Positions 57,571 through 64,000 of a DNA stretch of 64,000 bases are shown here, piece after piece (positions within the stretch are counted from its first letter, which is position 1; every line of letters begins with the position of its first letter). The notes beneath the pieces are model-generated. The model saw only the letters and a program-made list of their open reading frames with translations, did not search any database and had not been told where the DNA came from. The stretch is from the NCBI RefSeq assembly GCF_016587415.1, contig NZ_BNJI01000001.1, positions 4,317,501-4,381,500 of the forward strand. Direction: 5' to 3'. The DNA comes from Ktedonobacter sp. SOSP1-85 (GTDB taxonomy: Bacteria > Chloroflexota > Ktedonobacteria > Ktedonobacterales > Ktedonobacteraceae). A program made the translations under genes and the position numbers.

Positions 57571-60018
57571 CTAGTAGAGGGTCCAGCCCACGAGGCGCAT
57601 ATCGGTACCATCGGCGATATCTGCAAAGGGGGTCAGGGTGCCCATATCGAGTGAGCCGTAGTACAGTTTGCGGTCGGCGCTATGGGGATCGGTCTCTTGC
57701 AGGGCAAAAAGCTTGCTATCTTGCGTGACATTCGACCAGGCATACTGGGAATATGGACAAAGCGACTGACCGCCTGTTGTGTCATCGGTGAGGCGTGTGA
57801 GGCCTGTGCCATCGGTATTCATCCGCCAGAGGCCGTTCTGGCTGGTATCTCCACTGCCATTCTCGACCATGAGTAGCAGCATTGTTGGCGAGACGGCGCG
57901 CAGCATCGTGACCGCTTGATTGAGATGCGCGATGGGCTGAGGGGTGCCACCCATTGAAGGCTGGACGCTAATGGTGGTTGGCCCGGTAGCTGAAAGTCCA
58001 TTGCTGGCATCACAACTGGCAACATAGAGCTTTGTGGTATCGTAGCTCACATCGAAGCTACCACAACTCCAGTTCTGGCTGAAGAGCTTTTGCAGATCAG
58101 TATCATGCTGATTAGATCCCTGAATGATATCCAGCGCATATAAATCGTTGCGTGGCGCGCCAGAGTTGGGTATAAAAGAGGTTAAGAGAATGTGTGTATT
58201 GTCCAGCCAGGTAGTTGGTGTATAAGCCAGATTATTTTGTGGTTGCAGGAGGAGTTGTAGCGAGCCCGAGGCCAGGCTAAGCAGGTAGAGCGATGGCTTG
58301 CCACCATCATTAGGATACTGATTAAAGACTACGTTTTGTCCATTGTACGAGAGTTGCATATTGGCAATATGGGTATTGGCAGGAGCGCAATAGAGCGTCT
58401 GTTGCTCCTGTCCATCTATGCGAACCAGGCGTAGTTGACTGATACCATCGCTATGCAGGATATAGGTGATCCATTGACCACCCTGCATGAGTTCGCCCTC
58501 GTCAATATGGAGGTTAGGTATGCCTATGATAGGCGTGCCTCTGGTGTTATCATCGATATCACGGCGTTTCAGTGTCCCCCGGGTCGGCGCATTGTCAGGG
58601 CCTTCATTGACGATATACACAACCTGGCGATGGTTGCCTGGTGTGATCGATTGAATACTTGCAGTCCGGGCGACATTGCCAGCGGGGCAATCCGTCGTGA
58701 TGGCTGCTGGCGCAGGTTTTCCCCCTGTCTCGGAAGTGGGGGAGGCTTGTGCTACGATTTGTGGTTGCGGTGTGTTGGATTGGCGATTGCCGATATAGCC
58801 TGTGCTGTAAAGGATGGCAAAGATACTTGTAGCAAGTGCAATTCCAATAAAGAGGTAGGTGAAGAGCGGGAGGCGATTGGCTTTCTGCGCAGGCGGAGGT
58901 GTCGGCAGAGTGGATGCGGATGCTGACTGCCTGGTTGAGGGTTGCGACTGGGCCTGTATGGCGGTAGCCTGCTCCTGTATCTGGCGTATCTCTGATGATG
59001 GAGGACGTGAACTATTCATCGATGCAGCGGGAGCAGGAACATGCTGGAAGGCTGCGCTGCCAGCATTAGGTAGCATGGGGGCTGCCAATTGTGTCTGGAA
59101 CGGGTTTACTGGAGGGGTCCTCCCATTGCCCAGTGCCGTAGGGGTGTTTGTGTATGTCCTGATAGGCGTCCCAGTGTGGATCGCCTCTTCCAGGGCCTCG
59201 CGAAAGGCGGCAACCGATTGGAAGCGCTGTGTAGGATCTTTTTCCAGGGATTTGAGTACTACCGCCTCAAGTTCAGGCGAAATTGCAGAGTTAAGAACAT
59301 GAAGGGGACGTGGAGGCTCATACAGGTGTTTCACCATGAGGGCGACTGCGTCGTCGGCGTAAAAGGGGCGCTGACCGGTCAATAGCTCATAGAGTACAAC
59401 ACCAAGCGCGTAGATATCGCTCGTCTTATCTGGCTTGCTCTGGATCTGCTCTGGCGCCATATAGTCAGGTGTGCCCTTGATGGTGAAGCTATTGGTGTGC
59501 GTGACATCCTGTGCCAGGGGCTTATTCGTCGTGTGCTCTACAATCTTGACGAGGCCGAAATCGGAGAGCATAAGCGTCTTCTCGTTTTTGAAAAGGATAT
59601 TGCCGGGTTTAATATCGCGATGAATCAGGCCTTGTTGGTGAGCATATTCCAGTGCATTCAGAACTTGATGGATAAAAGCGAGTGTCTGTTCAAGAGGAAG
59701 TTGCCCCTGGTGTTTTTGTAGATACTCTTTGAGGGAGCCTCCAGGCATATAGGGCATAACCAGGTAAGCGCAGATATCCTGTTCGCCGTACTCATAGACG
59801 GGGAGAATATGTGGATGATCCAGGCGAGCCAGCACGCGTGCCTCACGCGTAAAATGTGCAAGGAATTCCGCCCGATTGGCCGCCTGGAGTTCGGGCTGAA
59901 AGACTTTTACCGCAACCTGGCGCTGTAGATGTATGTCTTCTGCCAGATAGACGGTCGCCGTGCCACCCCGACCCAATTCGCTCAACAGGCGATAGTGACC
60001 TAATATTGTTCCTAGCAT
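57571..60018 (-). CDS. Ser/Thr protein kinase (PknB-like) with extracellular beta-propeller
   Basis: 815 residues. The kinase domain (about 1-275) is complete: glycine loop LGRGGTATVYLA (16-27), Lys38 in VAVKVF, HRD at 133-135 (LIHRDIKPGN), DFG at 153-155 (LSDFGLVK), and GTPDYMAPEQ. A disordered Pro/Ser/Gln linker leads to one transmembrane helix (about 385-407). The outer part resembles a TolB/WD40-type beta-propeller with repeated 'DG...LTRLTDDTTGGQ' and 'SYNGQNVVFNQYPNDGGKPSLYLLSL' units. It would sense an extracellular signal and phosphorylate cytosolic targets. A common architecture in Chloroflexota. Confidence 0.9.
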   Translation of the reverse strand: MLGTILGHYRLLSELGRGGTATVYLAEDIHLQRQVAVKVFQPELQAANRAEFLAHFTREARVLARLDHPHILPVYEYGEQDICAYLVMPYMPGGSLKEYLQKHQGQLPLEQTLAFIHQVLNALEYAHQQGLIHRDIKPGNILFKNEKTLMLSDFGLVKIVEHTTNKPLAQDVTHTNSFTIKGTPDYMAPEQIQSKPDKTSDIYALGVVLYELLTGQRPFYADDAVALMVKHLYEPPRPLHVLNSAISPELEAVVLKSLEKDPTQRFQSVAAFREALEEAIHTGTPIRTYTNTPTALGNGRTPPVNPFQTQLAAPMLPNAGSAAFQHVPAPAASMNSSRPPSSEIRQIQEQATAIQAQSQPSTRQSASASTLPTPPPAQKANRLPLFTYLFIGIALATSIFAILYSTGYIGNRQSNTPQPQIVAQASPTSETGGKPAPAAITTDCPAGNVARTASIQSITPGNHRQVVYIVNEGPDNAPTRGTLKRRDIDDNTRGTPIIGIPNLHIDEGELMQGGQWITYILHSDGISQLRLVRIDGQEQQTLYCAPANTHIANMQLSYNGQNVVFNQYPNDGGKPSLYLLSLASGSLQLLLQPQNNLAYTPTTWLDNTHILLTSFIPNSGAPRNDLYALDIIQGSNQHDTDLQKLFSQNWSCGSFDVSYDTTKLYVASCDASNGLSATGPTTISVQPSMGGTPQPIAHLNQAVTMLRAVSPTMLLLMVENGSGDTSQNGLWRMNTDGTGLTRLTDDTTGGQSLCPYSQYAWSNVTQDSKLFALQETDPHSADRKLYYGSLDMGTLTPFADIADGTDMRLVGWTLY

Positions 60019-60240
60019 GCTGTTATTTCCAGTAATATAGAGAAAATTTAACTATGTTAATTCGCGCCTATTATAGCAGATACGTACTTAGTATAAAAGA
60101 AAGGGATGCAGTTGTGTGTCTTGCTATAGCTATTTATTATGCGAAGTTAGCAGACAAAAACTCACACTAATATGAGTGGTGTAGTATGGATTGGCGTCAA
60201 TCCATACTACACCACTCATATTTTATTTACACTATTGCGC
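60019..60240. other. Divergent gap between kinase gene and proline T-box promoter
   Basis: About 220 bp. It contains the palindrome at 60169-60222 and otherwise A/T-rich sequence; no gene. Confidence 0.5.
60169..60222. repeat. Perfect 25-bp inverted repeat in a divergent gap
   Basis: Arms 60169-60193 and 60198-60222, loop GCGT. It lies 151 bp upstream of the kinase start and 18 bp upstream of the proline promoter -35 box, so it is not at any visible gene end. Confidence 0.75.
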
Positions 60241-60269
60241 TTGACAGGGGAGAATGAATTGTGTATGCT
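60241..60269 (+). promoter_or_regulatory. Sigma-70 promoter of the proline T-box operon
   Basis: -35 TTGACA (60241-60246), a 17-bp spacer, -10 TATGCT (60264-60269). Confidence 0.75.
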
Positions 60270-60276
60270 TGACCCT

Positions 60277-60560
60277 ATACAAAACTAAAGAGCACAAAAT
60301 CAAAGAGCGAACGCGCTGATCAGGATCAGTAGGCGTGCTGGTGTACTCTAGCAGCGAGCCGAGAGAGTGAAAGTCGGTAGAGTGGCCTCGTCGAACCCAC
60401 CTGGGAGCGTCAGTGATAAACTGACCGGAGTCCTTCACCGTTATGCAGGAAGGGGCGGTTCAACAGCGACCGTCAGAGTGGAAACGTGTCGTGAGACATA
60501 TTTCAAATAAGGTGGTACCACGGGCCAATAACCTCGTCCTTATCTAGGGCGAGTTTTTTT
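60277..60560 (+). promoter_or_regulatory. T-box leader (tRNA-Pro-sensing) with antiterminator and terminator
   Basis: Stem I region runs from about 60277 to 60420, with AGAGAGTGAAAG-like motif bases near 60363. The T-box sequence AAGGTGGTACCACGGG is at 60509-60524, followed by CGTCCTT (60535-60541), whose CCTT can pair with the leading AAGG to make the antiterminator. A competing terminator stem (60533-60540 with 60546-60553) is followed by seven T (60554-60560). The T-box UGGU would pair with tRNA ACCA, and tRNA-Pro has A73. A proline codon (CCC or CCA) lies in GAACCCACCTGG near 60396-60402 as possible specifier. Uncharged tRNA-Pro should switch on the downstream genes. Confidence 0.88.
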
Positions 60561-60581
60561 ATTGTCTTTATTCATGGGTAT

Positions 60582-60651
60582 GATCTTATTCCGAAACCCA
60601 ACGCCACTTCGTGTCTAGCGCTTCGCGCTCAGGGTTTTCGGATAGGAAGAT
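60582..60651 (+). repeat. Dispersed stem-loop repeat, copy 3
   Basis: Opens GATCTTATTCCGAAACCC and closes TTTTCGGATAGGAAGAT. It lies between the T-box terminator and the proS start, 23 bp before the ATG. Sense orientation relative to the gene, unlike copies 1 and 2. Confidence 0.8.
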
Positions 60652-60673
60652 TTGGACGCCGAGAGGGGATGCT

Positions 60674-62125
60674 ATGAGCCAGAAGGAAAAGTTTGTCGAA
60701 GAACTTGTCGATCAAGAGGATGATTTCTCTGCCTGGTATAACCAGATTGTACGCAAGGCGGAGCTAGCGGACTACGCGCCTGTGCGCGGTTGTATGATTA
60801 TTCGCCCCTATGGGTATGCGCTCTGGGAGCATATTCAGTCGCTGCTGGACCAGCGTTTTAAAGATACCGGCGTCATGAACGCCTACTTCCCCCTGCTCAT
60901 TCCACGCAGCTTCCTGGAGAAAGAGGCTGAGCATGTCGAGGGCTTCGCCCCTGAGCTGGCCTGGGTGACGCGCGGTGGCGGCGAAGAACTGGAGGAACCC
61001 CTGGCGATTCGCCCGACCAGCGAGACGATCATCGGACATAGCTACTCCCGCTGGGTGCAGAGCTATCGCGACCTGCCGCTGCTCATCAACCAGTGGAACA
61101 ATGTGATGCGCTGGGAGAAACGCACGACCCTCTTCCTACGCACCTCTGAGTTCCTCTGGCAGGAGGGCCATACCGCGCATCGTACGCTGGAAGAGGCCGA
61201 GGAGCGCACGCGCATGATGCTGGAGGTTTACCGCGACTTCGCCGAGAATGACGCGGCTATCCCCGTGATTCCGGGCCGTAAGACCGAGAATGAGAAGTTT
61301 GCCGGTGCCCTGCGCACGTACTCCATTGAGGCCCTGATGGGCGATGGCAAGGCCTTGCAGTCCGCGACTAGCCACAACCTGGGGCAGAATTTCGCCAAAG
61401 GCTTCGACATTCAGTTTCTGGACGCCGACGGCGAGCGCAAATACTGCGCCACCACAAGCTGGGGCCTGAGCACACGTATGATTGGTGGCATCATCATGGT
61501 GCATGGCGATCCGTCTGGCTTGATCCTGCCGCCGCGCCTGGCACCGTTCCAGGTCGTTATTGTTCCTATCTGGCGTAAGGACCAGGACCGCGCCGTTGTC
61601 TTTGAGGCCGTTGAGCGTTTGCAGAAGATGCTCAAGGGCAAGGTGCGTGTCAAGGTTGATGATAGCGATAACACCCCAGGCTGGAAGTACAACGAGTGGG
61701 AGATGCGTGGCGTTCCTGTGCGCCTGGAGATTGGCCCCCGCGACGTGCAGAACAACAACGTCGTACTGGTCAGCCGCCTCGACCGCTCCAAGGAGTTCGT
61801 CTCCATCGATACCCTGGAGACCCGCCTGCCCGAGAAACTGGATGAGATCCAGAAGGCGCTCTATCAGCGTGCCCTGGAGCATCGCGAGAAGAATACGCAC
61901 TATACCGAGGACTACGAGGAGTTTAAACGTATCATCGCCGAGAAGCGCGGCTTTGTGCGCGTCAAGTGGGCCGAGGATAGCGCCGCTGAGCAGGCCATCA
62001 AGGACGAGACCAAGGCCACCATTCGTGTCATCCCCTTTGACCAGCCCGAGGGCGGCGTCAAGGGCAAGTGCATCTATACCGGCAAGCCTGCCACCTGCGA
62101 AGCCATCTTCGCCCGCGCGTATTAA
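60674..62125 (+). CDS. proS: Prolyl-tRNA synthetase, eukaryote/archaeon-like short type
   Basis: 483 residues from the ATG at 60674, preceded by GAGAGGGG; an upstream in-frame ATG lies inside the dispersed repeat and lacks a site. Class II aaRS motifs: motif 1 region RGCMIIRPYGYALWEHIQSLLDQRF, motif 2 WEKRTTLFLRTSEFLWQEGHTAH and motif 3 near GIIMVHGDPSGLILPPRLAPFQVVIVP. The SWGLSTRMIGG stretch and C-terminal extension (TKATIRVIPF, CIYTGKPA) are those of the archaeal/eukaryotic type, which lacks the INS editing domain. It charges tRNA-Pro with proline. The T-box leader controls it. The bacterial-type enzyme follows immediately. Confidence 0.92.
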   Translation: MSQKEKFVEELVDQEDDFSAWYNQIVRKAELADYAPVRGCMIIRPYGYALWEHIQSLLDQRFKDTGVMNAYFPLLIPRSFLEKEAEHVEGFAPELAWVTRGGGEELEEPLAIRPTSETIIGHSYSRWVQSYRDLPLLINQWNNVMRWEKRTTLFLRTSEFLWQEGHTAHRTLEEAEERTRMMLEVYRDFAENDAAIPVIPGRKTENEKFAGALRTYSIEALMGDGKALQSATSHNLGQNFAKGFDIQFLDADGERKYCATTSWGLSTRMIGGIIMVHGDPSGLILPPRLAPFQVVIVPIWRKDQDRAVVFEAVERLQKMLKGKVRVKVDDSDNTPGWKYNEWEMRGVPVRLEIGPRDVQNNNVVLVSRLDRSKEFVSIDTLETRLPEKLDEIQKALYQRALEHREKNTHYTEDYEEFKRIIAEKRGFVRVKWAEDSAAEQAIKDETKATIRVIPFDQPEGGVKGKCIYTGKPATCEAIFARAY

Positions 62126-62128
62126 TAT

Positions 62129-62188
62129 GTTCTGAAGATTGAAGGCCCTGGTTGCCCTAGGGCAACCAGGGCCTTCAATCTTCAGAAC
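62129..62188. terminator. Perfect 30-bp palindrome between the two prolyl-tRNA synthetase genes
   Basis: 62129-62158 is the exact reverse complement of 62159-62188, centre CCCTAGGG. It lies 4 bp after the first stop and 24 bp before the second start. If it terminates, the second gene would be only weakly expressed from the T-box promoter; no T tract follows it. Confidence 0.72.
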
Positions 62189-62211
62189 GAAGTTGGACTA
62201 GGAGAGAGATC

Positions 62212-63951
62212 ATGCGTTATTCACAGCTTTTGGGGGGAACGCTGCGCGAGCGCGCACATGATGTTGAGAGTACGAACCTGGACCTGTTAACCCGGGGTGG
62301 CTTTGTACGCCAGCTTACCTCTGGTGTGTATAGCATGCTGCCGCTGGGTGAGCGTGTTATGCGCAAGCTCACAGAGATAATACGTACTGAGATGGAGATG
62401 ATAGGAGGTCAGGAGGTCTCGATGCCTGTGCTACAACCGCGCGAGATCTGGGAGGTCAGGCCGCAGTCGGGGAAGGCCAGTCGAGCGGAGGGGTATGGCC
62501 CGGTCCTCTTTAGCCTGCATGATCGCCGTGAGCGCGAGCTTGTCTTGGGGCCGACGCACGAAGAGATTTGCACCCTCCTGGCACAAGAGTTTATCCGCAG
62601 CTATCGAGATCTGCCGCGCCTGGTCTTCCAGGTTCAGCGCAAGTTTCGCGATGAGCCGCGAGCGCGTGGTGGACTCCTGCGCCTGCGCGAATTCCTCATG
62701 AAAGACCTCTATAGCTTTGATGCCGACGAAGAGGGCTTGAACGCCAATTTCGAACTCATGCGCGAGGCCTATTGCCGTATATTTGCACGCTGTGGCCTGG
62801 ATTTTATCGTCGTCGAGGCCGATAGCGGCGCCATTGGAGGCAAGGAATCGCTGGAGTTTATCGCCCTGACCGAGGCGGGAGAAGACACCATTCTGCGTTG
62901 CACTGGCTGTGGCTACGCCGCCAACGTCGAAAAGGCCGAGTTCGTGCGCCCGGAGCGCGTCTCCGCAGAGGAGCGGGCGCTGGAGGAGGTCTACACACCG
63001 GATTGCAAGTCTATCAGCGACCTGGCGGCTTTCCTGAGCATATCCGAGGGCGAGACCATGAAGGTGGTCTGCTATAGTGCAGGTGGGCAGTTGGTAATGG
63101 CCGTGGTACGCGGTGACCTGGATATCAATGAGATCAAGCTGACTAATGTCATCACAAAGCGGGGTCTCAACGCCACCGATTTGCGCCTGGCAACGGCGGA
63201 AGAACTGGAACGTGCGGGCATCGTCGCGGGCTATGCCTCACCCTTGGGAGAGAACAAGGCCCTGCTGATCGTCGCCGATCACTCCCTTCGTTCAGGCAAC
63301 AATTTTGTCGCCGGAGCTAATCATGCTGAGCACCATCTCAAGAACGTCAACTATCCGCGTGATTTCCGTGTTGATACCTGGGCGGATATCGCTTCGGCTT
63401 ATGAGGGCGCCGCCTGTGTACGCTGTGGTGGAAGCTTACACGCCCTGCGTGGCTGCGAGCTGGGGCATATCTTCAAGCTTGGCACCATCTATTCCGACCT
63501 CTTTAATGCCACCTTCCTCGATGCCGAGGGACGCATGCAACCGCTGATCATGGCTTCATATGGCATTGGTATCTCGCGCCTGCTGGCCTGCATTGTCGAG
63601 CAGCAGCATGATGCGCGAGGCCTGACCTGGCCGCTGGCGGTCGCGCCATATGCTGTCTCGCTGGTGGGAATCGATCTGGAGAAAGAGGAGATCGGTCGCG
63701 CGGCCGAACAGCTCTATGCCGATCTCTGTGCGGCAGGCGTCGAGGTGCTTTTCGATGACAGGCGCGAATCGGCGGGTATCAAGTTCAACGACGCCGACCT
63801 GCTTGGTCTACCGTTGCGTGCTGTTGTCAGCAAGCGTTCCCTCAAACAGGGAGGCGTAGAACTGAAGGCCCGCACAAGCCAGGCGAGCCAAATTGTTTCA
63901 TTAAGTGAAGCATTGAACGAGATTCAACAAGTTCTGATGCAACTTTTATAA
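62212..63951 (+). CDS. proS: Prolyl-tRNA synthetase, bacterial type with INS editing domain
   Basis: 579 residues, the usual length of the bacterial type. The core motifs are present: TRGGFVRQLTSGVYSMLPLGERVMRKL (motif 1 region), VFQVQRKFRDEPRARGGLLRLREFLMKDLYSFD (motif 2) and MASYGIGISRLLACIVEQQHD (motif 3). Between motifs 2 and 3 lies an INS domain (about 270-385) with EGETMKVVCYSAGGQLVMAVVRGD, GYASPLG and AGANHAEHHLKNVNYPRDF, which hydrolyses wrongly charged Ala-tRNA-Pro. GGAGAGAG precedes the ATG. It shares the T-box promoter with the short-type enzyme or has its own promoter in the 86-bp gap. The two enzymes are of different evolutionary origin. Confidence 0.92.
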   Translation: MRYSQLLGGTLRERAHDVESTNLDLLTRGGFVRQLTSGVYSMLPLGERVMRKLTEIIRTEMEMIGGQEVSMPVLQPREIWEVRPQSGKASRAEGYGPVLFSLHDRRERELVLGPTHEEICTLLAQEFIRSYRDLPRLVFQVQRKFRDEPRARGGLLRLREFLMKDLYSFDADEEGLNANFELMREAYCRIFARCGLDFIVVEADSGAIGGKESLEFIALTEAGEDTILRCTGCGYAANVEKAEFVRPERVSAEERALEEVYTPDCKSISDLAAFLSISEGETMKVVCYSAGGQLVMAVVRGDLDINEIKLTNVITKRGLNATDLRLATAEELERAGIVAGYASPLGENKALLIVADHSLRSGNNFVAGANHAEHHLKNVNYPRDFRVDTWADIASAYEGAACVRCGGSLHALRGCELGHIFKLGTIYSDLFNATFLDAEGRMQPLIMASYGIGISRLLACIVEQQHDARGLTWPLAVAPYAVSLVGIDLEKEEIGRAAEQLYADLCAAGVEVLFDDRRESAGIKFNDADLLGLPLRAVVSKRSLKQGGVELKARTSQASQIVSLSEALNEIQQVLMQLL

Positions 63952-64000
63952 TTAACCTGGTATGCAAGATGTCGCAAAACAGGGTCCAGGGGCAGCGCCC

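Noticed and set aside
60611..60673. N-terminal extension of the first proS by 21 residues
   Set aside because: It is translated from the dispersed repeat, and the ATG at 60674 has a good ribosome site and matches the family start.
61136..61900. 254-codon open frame antisense to the first proS
   Set aside because: No ribosome site, no motifs, and the opposite strand codes for a complete synthetase.

Overview
The window looks like chromosome from a Chloroflexota bacterium, most likely of the Ktedonobacteria. I infer this from gene content, since no marker gene is present: a class III cyclase fused to an AAA ATPase and a helical repeat region, a Ser/Thr kinase with an extracellular propeller, a DUF929 thioredoxin-like protein, an F420-type PPOX protein, a GT87-type mannosyltransferase, a proline T-box, and tRNA genes without an encoded CCA. 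GC is moderate and coding density is high. Nothing indicates a prophage, a plasmid or a CRISPR array.

Layout. 1-1338: aminotransferase (cut by the window edge) and 2-hydroxyacid dehydrogenase. 1506-7210: cyclase/ATPase regulator, secreted esterase, FemAB-like transferase. 7491-23750: an exopolysaccharide region. It holds a three-module lipoprotein, acyltransferase, flippase, ATP-grasp protein and frameshifted flavin oxidoreductase on one side. On the other side are a Wzz-like copolymerase, BY-kinase-like ATPase, 44-residue membrane protein, Wzy-like polymerase, three glycosyltransferases and a polysaccharide deacetylase. 23962-28000: two proteins of unknown function and two tRNA-Leu(CAG) genes, with a complete ISAs1-type insertion sequence (17-bp ends, 10-bp target duplication) just upstream of the first tRNA promoter. 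28184-31001: a polyphosphate operon (Ppx/GppA-CHAD, CHAD, separate HD domain). 31035-38934: VOC protein, SecF/SecD, MacB/FtsX-type ABC transporter.

39009-46892: phosphodiesterase, DMT transporter, two small stress-type proteins, tandem GNAT, a LIM plus DA1-like metallopeptidase, and an RNA-repair pair (RNA ligase and HD-polynucleotide kinase). 47300-60018: DUF929 protein, DEDDh exonuclease, PPOX protein, GT87 protein, membrane-anchored molybdopterin oxidoreductase, complete osmoprotectant ABC operon, cupredoxin and Ser/Thr kinase. 60241-63951: a promoter and proline T-box leader followed by two prolyl-tRNA synthetases of different evolutionary types.

Two non-coding patterns stand out. First, more than twenty long, nearly perfect inverted repeats (arms 13-33 bp, loops 0-7 nt), each of unrelated sequence, lie in intergenic gaps and often include the stop codon of the adjacent gene. 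Most can act as terminators, but several lie between divergent genes. Second, a dispersed element bounded by TCCGAAACCC and a matching TTTCGGA occurs three times, each 30-60 nt upstream of a start codon. A smaller hairpin module also recurs beside four of the long palindromes.
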